Positions 1 to 8,628 of a stretch of 64,000 nt of DNA are shown here, piece after piece. This DNA comes from an uncultured Clostridium sp. (GTDB lineage: Bacteria; Bacillota; Clostridia; Peptostreptococcales; Peptostreptococcaceae): the NCBI GenBank assembly GCA_945931665.1, contig CAMEPL010000002.1, forward strand, positions 1-64,000, in the 5' to 3' direction. The notes under the pieces were generated by a model, which was not told where the DNA came from, ran no database searches, and worked only from the letters and a program-made list of their open reading frames with translations. Made by a program: the position numbers and the translations under genes. The number at the start of each line of letters is the position of its first letter. Within the stretch, counting starts at the first letter, position 1.

Positions 1-493
1 CAAATAAACCACATATAGATGCTATGATAACTCCTATATATCCTCCAACCCCTGCGTCAGAAGTTTTTGGAGTATCATTACTTTTTGGTTGCCCTATTAA
101 TAATTCATCTTCTTGATTATCTTTCTGTTCCTGATTATTATCTGGCTGGTAACCTTCAGCATAATCCTTTATCGGTGTTGTTTGACTATCGTCTACACCT
201 TCATCTTCATTTTTATCTATATCTTCTGAATTATCTTGACTTTCTTGATTATTATCTGATTGATAATCTTCAACATAATCATTTATTGGTATTATTTCAC
301 TATCGTCTATCTCTTCATTTTCATCTACATCTTCTAGATTATCATCTATATCATAATCTTCCTCTATATCTAAATTTCGTTCTTCAACTTGAGTTGGGTT
401 TATTTCATTAGCAAATATTTGTGTAGACCCAAGTGGAACCATACCTGTTGCTATAAATGCACTTAATCCTAATATTTTTATTTTATTTTTCAT
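1..493 (-). CDS. Acidic secreted surface protein with sorting-like tail (partial, C-terminus beyond window)
   Basis: The gene starts at an ATG at 493 behind an AGGAGGT-type site and runs off the left edge after 164 codons. Residues 1-29 form a signal peptide ending near IFANE. The rest is strongly acidic, with two related 22-residue repeats (about residues 63-84 and 101-122; shared features PIxDY, YQ and DNNQE). Near the edge there is PKTSDAG (142-148) followed by a hydrophobic stretch. That looks like a sortase-type or membrane-anchor tail, with PKTS in place of a canonical (S/P)PxTG or LPxTG motif. The gene lies 37 nt downstream of the anti-sigma gene on the same strand, so it is probably in that operon or regulon. 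Function is unknown; a surface location is inferred from the signal peptide and tail. Confidence 0.7.
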   Translation of the reverse strand, partial: MKNKIKILGLSAFIATGMVPLGSTQIFANEINPTQVEERNLDIEEDYDIDDNLEDVDENEEIDDSEIIPINDYVEDYQSDNNQESQDNSEDIDKNEDEGVDDSQTTPIKDYAEGYQPDNNQEQKDNQEDELLIGQPKSNDTPKTSDAGVGGYIGVIIASICGLF

Positions 494-530
494 ATTTTAC
501 CTCCTAAATCCTACTTTTTTTCACTATCAA

Positions 531-1217
531 TTAATTATTTGTTAATTTAATCAATTTATTAAGTTCTGCTTTGTCTATTTTTCCATATATATTTTGGTAT
601 GAATAAGAATATCCTTTATTGCTCCAAATTGTGTAATTTATACTATCCGCGCTGTAGTATGAAATATTTACTCCTTGGATTGTTTCTGTTTTTAAAAATT
701 TTCCATCAGGAATTCCGATTATATCTTTATTCCCTTTTGCTATATCAAATTCAGTACCATCTTTGTATATTATTCGTCCCTGTTTATCTCTATTTTTTTC
801 TCCAATAACAAAATACTTATCAACTTCTTTATCTAAAACCGGAACAGTAAATCCTAAATCTGATTCCATTTTTTTGATTGAACTTACTTCCTTTAATAGA
901 CTTTTTTTTGAATCAGAACCTGATACTTTATTATTTTCATCATTCATAAATTCATTTCCATCTTCTTTTAATACTATATTATCTAGAGTATTTGTTTTTT
1001 GATTGAAAAATACTACACCTATAGCTATAGCAATTATTGAAACTGAAGCAATACTTATAAATTTTTTATGATTTTTTTGTGCTATATTCTGTGCTTTGTT
1101 CAAGTATTTTTCAAACCTTATAATTTTTTTTGACTTATTACAGTTATCATACTCCTCAAGTAAAAACTCGTCATCTATATCTCCAAATGCATCCAGAAAT
1201 TTATTTTCATCAATCAT
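531..1217 (-). CDS. Membrane anti-sigma factor (RsiV/DUF4367-like) paired with the ECF sigma factor
   Basis: This 228-residue protein has an N-terminal cytoplasmic segment of about 50 residues, one membrane helix at about residues 53-71, and an external domain. The C-terminal part (YSADSINYTIWSNKGYSY and onward) resembles the DUF4367-type domain common in clostridial anti-sigma proteins. The start codon overlaps the sigma-factor stop by 4 nt, so the two are translationally coupled. The expected role is to hold the sigma factor at the membrane until an envelope signal releases it. The sigma/anti-sigma pairing is well supported by gene order and topology; the signal and the release mechanism are not visible. 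Confidence 0.75.
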   Translation of the reverse strand: MIDENKFLDAFGDIDDEFLLEEYDNCNKSKKIIRFEKYLNKAQNIAQKNHKKFISIASVSIIAIAIGVVFFNQKTNTLDNIVLKEDGNEFMNDENNKVSGSDSKKSLLKEVSSIKKMESDLGFTVPVLDKEVDKYFVIGEKNRDKQGRIIYKDGTEFDIAKGNKDIIGIPDGKFLKTETIQGVNISYYSADSINYTIWSNKGYSYSYQNIYGKIDKAELNKLIKLTNN

Positions 1218-1771
1218 ATATATTGACCTCTTTCTTCTAAAAACTCTTTCAATTTTGTTCTAAACCTTGATAATGTCATTTTCACATTGCTTTGGCTTAA
1301 ATTATTTTTTTCAGCAATATCTTTTATAGAATATAAATACCAATATCGCTGAACTATTATTATCCTTTTTTCCCTTGGCAAAGATTTTAAAAATTCATTT
1401 ATATATTTTGTTAGATATTTTTCTTCCATTTCTGTATCAATATCATTTTGACTAGGTATACATTCTTTTAATTCATCCAGAACTAGTGGCACTTCTCCTT
1501 TGCGTTTTTGACAATTCTTGCTTTTATAAATATTTAAAGCTAAATTTCTTGTAATTTTACCTAGAAATGCTTTTAAAATTTTCGGTCTTGTCGGTGGAAT
1601 TGAATTCCATGTTTTTAAATATGTATCATTTACGCATTCTTTTGAATCTTCAAGGTTGTATAGAATATTGTTTGCTATTGTGTTACAATAGCTCCCATAC
1701 TTTTTATCAGTCTCAGATATAGCATTTTCATCTCTAAACCAATATAGATCTACAATATTATGGTCTTCCAA
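1214..1771 (-). CDS. ECF-type RNA polymerase sigma factor
   Basis: A 185-residue sigma-70 family protein of the extracytoplasmic-function type. Region 2 covers roughly residues 20-90 (LYNLEDSKECVNDTYLKTW) and region 4 roughly residues 125-180 (LPREKRIIIVQRYW, then a helix-turn-helix ending in LSRFRTKLKE). Region 3 is absent, as is normal for ECF factors. The start is a TTG at 1771 preceded by AAAGGAGG with proper spacing; no ATG fits the conserved N-terminus. It is the first gene of a three-gene leftward set with an anti-sigma factor and an acidic surface protein. Autoregulation is usual in this family, but I cannot assign its promoter. Confidence 0.88.
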   Translation of the reverse strand: MEDHNIVDLYWFRDENAISETDKKYGSYCNTIANNILYNLEDSKECVNDTYLKTWNSIPPTRPKILKAFLGKITRNLALNIYKSKNCQKRKGEVPLVLDELKECIPSQNDIDTEMEEKYLTKYINEFLKSLPREKRIIIVQRYWYLYSIKDIAEKNNLSQSNVKMTLSRFRTKLKEFLEERGQYI

Positions 1772-1879
1772 GTTTTTCCTCCTTTCATATAATAAGACAA
1801 CAAAAAATTATGTTGGTCACAGTTTATATTTAAATTTTAATTATATTTTTTTTAATTTAATATACAATAAATTTATTCA

Positions 1880-1913
1880 AAAAAATAGGGACACTTATTT
1901 CAAGCATCCCTAT
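1880..1913 (-). terminator. Rho-independent terminator after rlmD-like gene
   Basis: On the minus strand an ATAGGGA/TCCCTAT stem with a small inner CTT/AAG pairing is followed directly by six T residues. It lies 17 nt beyond the stop of the RlmD-like gene. Confidence 0.7.
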
Positions 1914-1929
1914 GTTCTATAAAGTATTC

Positions 1930-3291
1930 CTATTTGTCTTTTCTTTGTAATAATACTACAGTTTCGCAGTGTGGTGTATTTGGGAACATGTCCATACATC
2001 TAACTTTTTTAACTTCATATCCGTAACTTTCAAATCCTTGTAAATCAACTACTAGAGTTTTTGGGTTACATGATATATAGATTATTTCTTCTGCATTAAA
2101 TTTAGATATATCTCTAACAGCATCTTTGTGTATACCTGGTCTTGGTGGGTCAACTATTATGATGTCAGGTCTTTCTTTTAAGCTGTTTACTGTTTTAGCA
2201 ACGTCACCTGCTATAAATTCGCAGTGAGTTAATCCGTTTAATTTAGCATTTTCGTTTGCAGCTTCAACTGCCTCTTCTACTATTTCTATTCCGTAAACTT
2301 TTCTAGCTTTTTGAGATAAAACTTGTCCTATAGTTCCTGTTCCACTGTATAAATCGTAAAGAACTTTGTCTTTATAGTCTCCAACAAACTCTCTAGCCAT
2401 AGAGTATAATTTCTCAGCTCCTAATGTGTTAGTTTGGAAGAATGAGAATGGAGATATTTTAAATCTAAGACCTAATAATTCTTCGTATATATGATCTCTT
2501 CCGTGTAAAACTCTAAGTTCATCACATTTAACCGCATCTGCTAAGTTGTCGTTTAAGCAGTGTAGTACACTTGCTAAATCCGCATCTAAATCTAATCCTA
2601 GTAACATATCTTTGTACTTATCCATATCGTAATCTAATTGAGTACTTGTTACTATCATAACCATCATTTCATTAGTTTTGATACCTTTTCTAACAACTAA
2701 GTGTCTTAAGTAACCTTTGTGGTCGTTTCCTCTGTAGTATGGTAGCCCTTCCGCTCTGAAGAATTCTTCTGTAGCTGTTAATATTTTTATGAAATCTTGG
2801 TCTATTAACATACATCCATCAACAGTAACTATATCTATATGTCTACCTTTTTTGTGCATACCTATAGTTAATGGTCCATCTTTCATTTCGTTTCCGAAAG
2901 TGAACTCCATTTTATTTCTGTAGCAAGTGTTGTTTGGACTTCCTTCTATTCCTAAGAACTCAAATCCTGTTATATCATGACTTTCGAATAAGTCTAATAT
3001 TTGTTGTTTTTTAAGTTCTAATTGTTTTTCATATGGAAGTGATAATATTGTACATCCTCCACATTGTCCAAAGTGTTTACATGCTTGTTCTGTTTCTAAT
3101 GGAGATTTTTCTAGTACTTCTAATAATTTAACATCTGCTTTTTGGCTATTAGCTTTTTTTACTGATGCTTTTACTTTTTGACCAGTTATTCCGCCCTTCA
3201 TGTTAACATTTCTTTTTCCTATTATAGTAGAAGAAGTTCCACCGAACTCCATTTTGCCTACTTCAAATTCAATAATTTCTCTTCTTTTCAC
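1930..3291 (-). CDS. rlmD: 23S rRNA (uracil-5-)-methyltransferase, RlmD/RumA (TrmA) family
   Basis: A 453-residue SAM-dependent RNA methyltransferase that makes 5-methyluridine in rRNA. It has an N-terminal TRAM-like segment and a [4Fe-4S] cysteine set (C71, C77, C80 and the Cys of VDGCMLID). The SAM-binding motif is DLYSGTGTIG, followed by the IVDPPRPG motif and the catalytic Cys in YISCNPKT. I chose the GTG at 3291 because it sits just after GGAGGATAATTTA; the upstream ATG at 3333 has no ribosome site and would add 14 non-conserved residues. Firmicute RumA paralogues differ in target uridine (1939 or 747), so the exact site is uncertain. Monocistronic, with its own terminator. Confidence 0.9.
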   Translation of the reverse strand: MKRREIIEFEVGKMEFGGTSSTIIGKRNVNMKGGITGQKVKASVKKANSQKADVKLLEVLEKSPLETEQACKHFGQCGGCTILSLPYEKQLELKKQQILDLFESHDITGFEFLGIEGSPNNTCYRNKMEFTFGNEMKDGPLTIGMHKKGRHIDIVTVDGCMLIDQDFIKILTATEEFFRAEGLPYYRGNDHKGYLRHLVVRKGIKTNEMMVMIVTSTQLDYDMDKYKDMLLGLDLDADLASVLHCLNDNLADAVKCDELRVLHGRDHIYEELLGLRFKISPFSFFQTNTLGAEKLYSMAREFVGDYKDKVLYDLYSGTGTIGQVLSQKARKVYGIEIVEEAVEAANENAKLNGLTHCEFIAGDVAKTVNSLKERPDIIIVDPPRPGIHKDAVRDISKFNAEEIIYISCNPKTLVVDLQGFESYGYEVKKVRCMDMFPNTPHCETVVLLQRKDK

Positions 3292-3471
3292 TAAATTATC
3301 CTCCGTCAATATCTTAATTTTCAATATAAACATTTATTTTGAATATATAGTCTTTATTAATCTATATAATTATTGTCTTTTTAAATCATACTTACTAATT
3401 ATATTAGATTTTTGCCTTTATATCAAAACCTTTATTATGTAAATTTGCTATATTTAAATTTAAGATTAACT

Positions 3472-4197
3472 TTAGTCTCTTTCTTCTATCATTTTAACTT
3501 CTTCATCAGTTAATTCACGATATTCTCCAAGTGCTAAATTCTCATCTAATTTTAATTTACCCATAGATAATCTCTTTAAGTAAATTACTTTCTTATCTAC
3601 ACTTTCGAACATTCTTTTTACTTGATGGAATTTTCCCTCATGTATAGTAAGCTCTATTTCAGATATTTCATCACTTTTAAGTATTACAAGTTCTGCTGGC
3701 ATAGTTTCGTATCCATCATCTAATGTAACCCCTTTAGCAAAAGCTTTAATATCTTCTTCTGTTACAACACCTTCAATTTTTGCATAATAAGTTTTTGGAA
3801 CATGCTTTTTAGGTGATAATACTCTATGTGCCAACTGGCCATCATTAGTTAAAACCAAAAGTCCCTCAGTATCTTTATCTAATCTTCCAACTGGGAATGG
3901 TTCAAATACTAAATCTTCTTTATCAATTAAATCTAGTACTATTGGGTCCCTTTTATCAAATGTTGCAGAAATATATCCATCTGGTTTATTTAACATTAAA
4001 TATATAAATTCTTTATATGTTACTTTTTCACCATCAAATATTATTTCATCATTTTCCACATCTACTTGTACTCCTGGATTATTTATAACTTTTCCATTTA
4101 CTTTTACTAACCCATTTTTACAAATTTTCTTTAATTCACTTCTACTTCCATAGCCTAAATTAGACAGTACTTTATCAATTCTTTGTTTTTTAGACAA
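3472..4197 (-). CDS. rsuA: rRNA pseudouridine synthase, RsuA/RluB/RluE/RluF family
   Basis: A 241-residue protein with an N-terminal S4 RNA-binding domain (about residues 4-50) and a pseudouridine synthase domain. The catalytic aspartate is D107 in GRLDKDTEGLLVLTNDG, the signature of this family. It isomerises a specific uridine in rRNA. The size and S4 domain fit RsuA (16S U516) best, though RluF/RluB-type targets are hard to exclude by eye. The start ATG at 4197 follows GGAGG. It is transcribed leftward, divergent from the aldolase gene. Confidence 0.88.
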   Translation of the reverse strand: MSKKQRIDKVLSNLGYGSRSELKKICKNGLVKVNGKVINNPGVQVDVENDEIIFDGEKVTYKEFIYLMLNKPDGYISATFDKRDPIVLDLIDKEDLVFEPFPVGRLDKDTEGLLVLTNDGQLAHRVLSPKKHVPKTYYAKIEGVVTEEDIKAFAKGVTLDDGYETMPAELVILKSDEISEIELTIHEGKFHQVKRMFESVDKKVIYLKRLSMGKLKLDENLALGEYRELTDEEVKMIEERD

Positions 4198-4361
4198 TGC
4201 TTTTCCTCCTTCATTTTGTATATAATATATCTATTTAATCTTTATTAAGTATAGCTTTTTTGATAATTTTACCTCAAAAACGTATATTATATGTATATCT
4301 AGTATCTATTTGTTATTAAAATTTTATCAATTTATGTCTATACGTTTTCACCTTTTAAGTA

Positions 4362-4367
4362 TATAAT
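4362..4367 (+). promoter_or_regulatory. Probable -10 element of the aldolase promoter
   Basis: A perfect TATAAT lies 60 nt before the aldolase start codon. I see no convincing -35 hexamer, so the promoter is a weak inference from the -10 and the position. Confidence 0.4.
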
Positions 4368-4426
4368 ATTATTGATGGGTAAGTCTTGTAAATTTTTAAC
4401 TATTTTTGAATTTATGGAGGTATAAG

Positions 4427-5290
4427 ATGTTAGTTTCTGCTAAAGAAATGTTAGTAAAAGCAAAAAAAGGAAAATATGCAGTAGGTCAATTTAATATAAA
4501 CAACTTAGAATGGACAAAAGCTATATTATTAACTGCACAAGAAAATAATTCACCAGTTATATTAGGTGTATCTGAAGGTGCAGGAAAATATATGTGTGGA
4601 TATAAAACTATAGTTGGAATGGTTGAAGGTATGTTAGAAGAATTAAACATAACTGTTCCAGTTGCTCTTCACTTAGACCACGGTTCTTTTGAAGGTGCAA
4701 AAGAAACTATAGCTGCTGGATTCTCTTCAGTAATGTTCGATGGTTCTCACTACGGAATCGAAGAAAATATAGAAAAAACTAAAGAAATAGTTGCTTTAGC
4801 TCACTCTAAAGGAATATCTGTTGAAGCAGAAGTTGGTTCTATAGGTGGAGAAGAAGACGGTGTTGTTGGTGCTGGTGAAGTTGCTGATCCTGCTGAGTGT
4901 AAAAGAATAGCTGATTTAGGAATAGACTTCTTAGCTGCTGGTATAGGTAATATACACGGTAAATACCCAGAAAATTGGGCTGGATTAAACTTTGAAGTTT
5001 TAGGAAAAATAAATGAAGCTACTGGAGATATGCCATTAGTATTACATGGTGGTAGTGGTATACCTGATGAAATGATAAAAGAAGCTATATCTTTAGGTGT
5101 TGCTAAAATAAATGTTAATACTGAGTGCCAATTAGTATTTGCTGAAGCAACTCGTAAATATGTTGAAGAAGGAAAAGATCAACAAGGTAAAGGATATGAT
5201 CCTCGTAAATTATTAGCTCCAGGTTTTGAAGCTATCAAAGCTTGTGTTAAAGAAAAAATGGAATTATTCGGTTCTATAGGACAAGCTTAA
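4427..5290 (+). CDS. fba: Class II fructose-1,6-bisphosphate aldolase
   Basis: A 287-residue zinc-dependent aldolase that interconverts fructose-1,6-bisphosphate with dihydroxyacetone phosphate and glyceraldehyde-3-phosphate in glycolysis and gluconeogenesis. The family's catalytic Asp and zinc His are D84-H85 in LHLDHGSFEG. Further ligand and phosphate-binding motifs are HGKYPENW, LHGGSGIP and NVNTEC. I chose the ATG at 4427, with GGAGG at 4416-4420; a TTG 21 nt upstream would place that ribosome site inside the gene. Codon use is strongly biased, as expected of a highly expressed enzyme. It is transcribed alone and ends in a strong terminator. Confidence 0.95.
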   Translation: MLVSAKEMLVKAKKGKYAVGQFNINNLEWTKAILLTAQENNSPVILGVSEGAGKYMCGYKTIVGMVEGMLEELNITVPVALHLDHGSFEGAKETIAAGFSSVMFDGSHYGIEENIEKTKEIVALAHSKGISVEAEVGSIGGEEDGVVGAGEVADPAECKRIADLGIDFLAAGIGNIHGKYPENWAGLNFEVLGKINEATGDMPLVLHGGSGIPDEMIKEAISLGVAKINVNTECQLVFAEATRKYVEEGKDQQGKGYDPRKLLAPGFEAIKACVKEKMELFGSIGQA

Positions 5291-5320
5291 TTAAACAGTT
5301 AAAAATGTTAACGATTATAT

Positions 5321-5353
5321 AAGGGTTGAAGATATTATCTTCAACCCTTTTTA
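5321..5353 (+). terminator. Rho-independent terminator after fba
   Basis: A perfect 13-bp stem (5321-5333 with 5337-5349, 3-nt loop) is followed by a T-rich tract. It can also serve the convergent gene ending at 5371. Confidence 0.9.
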
Positions 5354-5370
5354 TTATTCTAAAACTTGTC

Positions 5371-6357
5371 TTAAATATTATATAAAGTTAAAATATACTC
5401 TAAATCAATAAATGGTTCCTCGGATATAATTAAATCCTGATCAGATTTAATATGATTTAAATATTCTCCAAAAATTGATTTTCTTATTTCGCTCGGTGAA
5501 AGTTCACCTTCTATATTAAATAATTCTCTTCCTATACATTCAATACCCATTTTCTTAAGATAATTTTCTATATATGGATTATTTTCTTCCACTACATACA
5601 ATTTATCTACACTTGATGCAAATTCTATTATTTTTTCACCTGGCATTGGATTTATTATCTTTAAATCTAAATATGAAACTGTCTCACCTAATACTTCCTT
5701 TGTATAAAAAGTACATATTCCAGAACAGATAAAACCAACCTTCAAGCTACTATATTCACATTTATTAAAATCATCAAGTTCTGAGATGCTACTGCAAATT
5801 TCAAGTTTATTTTCTATACTCATATCAACTTGCTGTGATTTGGAGTTCTTTTGATCATCACATATAACTATTCCAGAGGAACAACCAACTCTTTTAGTCA
5901 TTCTAAAAAGAACTGGCATTTTATATTCTCTACTAATTTCAAATGCTTTTACTAGCATATTTTTTGTATCCCTGCTAGATCCAGGCTCCATAATCAATAG
6001 ATTTGATAATTTTGCTACTTCCCTATTATCATTTATATCTTCCTTAGATATCATCCCAGAATCATCGTTTAATATTACTACCAATCCACCTTCTGTTTTT
6101 ACCTCTATGTTTAAAATATTAGTATCTATTTTATCAGAGAATGTTAGAGTTTTTTTACCTGTATTAGATATATTTATAGCATGTTGTATATTGGCCTTAT
6201 CATTTATTGATTTTTCTATTTGTAAATCATCCTTAAATTTCTTTATACTTTTAAATAAATCTGTCTTTAGAATGTCGGGATACACACATACAACTTCCAC
6301 ACCTGCTTCATATATTCCCCTTGCAATAGATTCGTTCCCAGTTAAAAATTTTTTCAT
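5371..6357 (-). CDS. Diverged IorA-like (2-oxoacid:ferredoxin oxidoreductase core) protein lacking TPP and ferredoxin domains
   Basis: The N-terminus (FLTGNESIARGIYEAGVEVV then YPD) matches the start of indolepyruvate:ferredoxin oxidoreductase alpha subunits (IorA). The middle has the look of the PFOR core domain (NDDSGMISKEDIND, then EPGSSRDTKNM), and the C-terminal half (KVGFICSGICTFYTKE, LDLKIINPMPGEKI, YVVEENNPYIENYLK) resembles IorA domain II. At 328 residues it is only about half the family length. The C-terminal TPP-binding domain and the 2[4Fe-4S] ferredoxin module are missing. No IorB partner lies nearby. It cannot be a complete oxidoreductase, and a regulatory or substrate-binding role would be a guess. 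The ATG at 6357 follows AAGGGGT. Confidence 0.6.
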   Translation of the reverse strand: MKKFLTGNESIARGIYEAGVEVVCVYPDILKTDLFKSIKKFKDDLQIEKSINDKANIQHAINISNTGKKTLTFSDKIDTNILNIEVKTEGGLVVILNDDSGMISKEDINDNREVAKLSNLLIMEPGSSRDTKNMLVKAFEISREYKMPVLFRMTKRVGCSSGIVICDDQKNSKSQQVDMSIENKLEICSSISELDDFNKCEYSSLKVGFICSGICTFYTKEVLGETVSYLDLKIINPMPGEKIIEFASSVDKLYVVEENNPYIENYLKKMGIECIGRELFNIEGELSPSEIRKSIFGEYLNHIKSDQDLIISEEPFIDLEYILTLYNI

Positions 6358-6475
6358 ATTATTTACCCCTTAATTTGTAAATTTATTTTAAATTATATCA
6401 TTTTTGATACATTTTAAACTTAAATACTATTTTAAATATATAATTCCATTTTTACAATTTTATATAAATTAAAAA

Positions 6476-6537
6476 ACGAACCTTTGGATCCTAATAACCT
6501 TGTACAAGTACAAAATTATTATTAACCGAAGATTCGT
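6476..6537 (-). terminator. Large imperfect hairpin, probable terminator of the 6570-7055 gene
   Basis: The outer 12-bp arms (6476-6487 with 6526-6537, one mismatch and one wobble) enclose inner pairings TAATAA/TTATTA and TTGTAC/GTACAA. On the minus strand the stem is followed by six T residues. Confidence 0.65.
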
Positions 6538-6569
6538 AAATTCTTTTTATTTATAAAATTTTAAGCATT

Positions 6570-7055
6570 TTAACTGTAGAATTTAGATGCCCCTACTAAT
6601 TGTCTCTTAGAAACAATCTTTGCAAGATTTTTTAAAGAGGCGATTTTAATATCTTCAAAGCTTACTAAAAATACAAATTTAAAATCAGTAAATTCTTCAT
6701 TTATATTATATATATCAAAATAACATTTTATATTATCCATACAATAAATATCTTGAAGTTCCTCTTCTATTTCATCTGTAGTATCTTTTAAGAAACGTCT
6801 AACATCATCAAACATTATTTCAAAAAATGATTCGTCAACTGATTCTCCTAACTCTTCAATAGCCTCTATTATTTCTTCTTTTGAAAATACTCCCTCTGAT
6901 AATTCACAGTCAAATACCATTATATTATCTTGATTTATTGAATTAGATATATCTTGTAAATAACCAATATCTTGGCGTGCATCAAGAATATCTTTTACCT
7001 CTTTACTATTTACGTGAAAGCTACCTTTTCTGTTTTTTAATTTTAATTCTATCAT
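6570..7055 (-). CDS. Hypothetical protein, unknown family
   Basis: I do not recognise this 161-residue protein. It is acidic, has no signal peptide or membrane segment, and looks like a mixed alpha/beta cytosolic protein. A central Glu/Asp-rich part (about residues 58-105) probably forms helices. The start ATG at 7055 follows a strong GAGGAGG site, supporting a real gene. It lies 33 nt downstream of the nucleotidase gene on the same strand and may share its transcript, with the hairpin at 6476-6537 as terminator. Confidence 0.7.
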   Translation of the reverse strand: MIELKLKNRKGSFHVNSKEVKDILDARQDIGYLQDISNSINQDNIMVFDCELSEGVFSKEEIIEAIEELGESVDESFFEIMFDDVRRFLKDTTDEIEEELQDIYCMDNIKCYFDIYNINEEFTDFKFVFLVSFEDIKIASLKNLAKIVSKRQLVGASKFYS

Positions 7056-7088
7056 TAAACTTCGCCTCCTCTCAGCAAGCTAACTTAA

Positions 7089-7646
7089 TTATAGTCTATC
7101 AATAACACTTCTAATTTCTTTCCAAGAAGAAACTCTAATAATGTTTTTATGATTTATGTCTTTATTATAATTACAGTCAATTAATATTACTTTTATTCCC
7201 CCCTCTGCCAAGTTTAAGGCGTTCATAGGATGGTCTTCTATAAAAATATCACATTTTAGCTCTTTTGCTTTGTTAAGTTTTTTATCTGTTCCAAGTAAAT
7301 AAAGAGGCACATACGATAATTGCTGTTTTTTAAGCCAATTTAATGTTATTTCTTCTAAAGCAGAATTTCTTGCTGTTACAAAGAACAAGTTATTCTCTTT
7401 ATATAATTCATCAACTACTTCTTTAGCTCCTTCAACAACATGTGCTTCTGAATATGAATTTAAATAATTTGAATGAAGTTTATCTAACATACCTTCGAAA
7501 GTATCTCCATATAACTCAGCCCAATATACTGTTGTATAATCTTCTTCAGTCAAATTTTTCTTATAAATACTGTTTAGATACGGTAGATAATGATATGGAC
7601 TTGTAATCGTTCCATCAATATCAATACATATATTTAAATTTTTCAT
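7089..7646 (-). CDS. HAD-superfamily 5'-nucleotidase-like protein (NT5C/5'(3')-deoxyribonucleotidase type)
   Basis: A 185-residue HAD phosphatase. Motif I is IDIDGT with the nucleophile D9 and the acid/base D11. Motif II is FFVTARN (Thr), and motif IV is FIEDHP. The overall pattern, including TSPYHYLPYLN after motif I, fits the NT5C-type nucleotidase family found in Firmicutes (YqfW/YorS-like). It probably dephosphorylates nucleoside monophosphates, but the substrate is not readable from sequence. The ATG at 7646 is preceded by AGGAGA. Confidence 0.78.
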   Translation of the reverse strand: MKNLNICIDIDGTITSPYHYLPYLNSIYKKNLTEEDYTTVYWAELYGDTFEGMLDKLHSNYLNSYSEAHVVEGAKEVVDELYKENNLFFVTARNSALEEITLNWLKKQQLSYVPLYLLGTDKKLNKAKELKCDIFIEDHPMNALNLAEGGIKVILIDCNYNKDINHKNIIRVSSWKEIRSVIDRL

Positions 7647-7761
7647 AGTCTTTCTCCTGTTTTTAAGAATTCATTATACCATATACTCTAGTATAATTCA
7701 AAAATATACGTATAGCTATATCTTATTGAAATTTTAACATATAATAACTCTTTCCGCATAA

Positions 7762-7810
7762 AAAATAAGATAACAATTGTATATTTAATTTACAATTGTT
7801 ATCTTATTTT
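7762..7810 (-). terminator. Strong rho-independent terminator of the 7821-8495 gene
   Basis: A perfect 20-bp inverted repeat (7762-7781 with 7791-7810, 9-nt loop) is flanked by T tracts on both strands, so it may act in both directions. Confidence 0.9.
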
Positions 7811-7820
7811 TAATTGTATT

Positions 7821-8495
7821 TTATTTATTTTTAATTTCCTTTTCTAACTTGGTAATTTCTTTTTTATATTGATCTATTTTCTTATCTGATTCTTTTATAT
7901 ATTTTTTTATATTTGAAATACAAGTAATATCTTTATCATTTACAACCTTATATGTTTCTTCTACTGCTTTGTATTTTAATTCATAAGCTTCCTTCATATA
8001 TTCTGTGCAATCTTTTAATACTTGTGTATAGTCTGACTCTGATAGTTCTGGTGTTTCCATTTCATCATACATTTCTACTACTCTATCACACATATATTTA
8101 GCTTTTTCTATATCTTTTTTAACTTTATCCAAATCTTCTAAAGAAGTTTTTACATTAGTTGAATAATCTACACATTCTTTTATTGGATTTAAAGCAATAT
8201 CTTCTATATCTCTTACATATGTTTTATATTGTTTTATTTTATATAAATCTTCTTCTACATGATTTGTATCCAAACTTGATGTGTATATGTCTCTGTAGTT
8301 CATAACCATTGAATGATTCTCATCATTTTCTATTTGTTTTATGCCACTAATATACATATTGCTTATCACTATTGTTGTTGCAAGCACTACATAAGTACAT
8401 GCATAAATACATGCTCTACTAAATTTTTTATAGTTTTTAAATAAAACTATTAAAGGTATCAAATAAAAAAATATAAATACTAATATCCATCTCAT
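7821..8495 (-). CDS. Hypothetical membrane protein with a long coiled-coil domain
   Basis: This 224-residue protein begins with two hydrophobic segments (about residues 2-18 and 28-50) and continues with about 170 mostly charged helical residues. The C-terminal end is Lys/Glu-rich and very likely a coiled coil. I do not recognise a family. The ATG at 8495 was chosen because AAGGAGA lies 8 nt upstream; an upstream ATG at 8531 has no ribosome site. The topology suggests a membrane-tethered protein with a large soluble helical domain. It is flanked by a strong terminator and transcribed alone. Confidence 0.68.
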   Translation of the reverse strand: MRWILVFIFFYLIPLIVLFKNYKKFSRACIYACTYVVLATTIVISNMYISGIKQIENDENHSMVMNYRDIYTSSLDTNHVEEDLYKIKQYKTYVRDIEDIALNPIKECVDYSTNVKTSLEDLDKVKKDIEKAKYMCDRVVEMYDEMETPELSESDYTQVLKDCTEYMKEAYELKYKAVEETYKVVNDKDITCISNIKKYIKESDKKIDQYKKEITKLEKEIKNK

Positions 8496-8628
8496 AAGCA
8501 CAATCTCCTTTTCCGCACTAAAACTAAACACTCATTATAATGTATTTTTAGTATTTACATTTTTTATAAATATTAATCAATAAATAAGAAATTCTTTGTT
8601 ATAAAAACATATTTTCTCAAATTATCTT

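Noticed and set aside
67-411. A 114-residue plus-strand frame with His/Leu/Tyr-rich low-complexity composition
   Set aside because: It is the antisense of the acidic surface protein (Asp/Glu codons read backwards), with no ribosome site.
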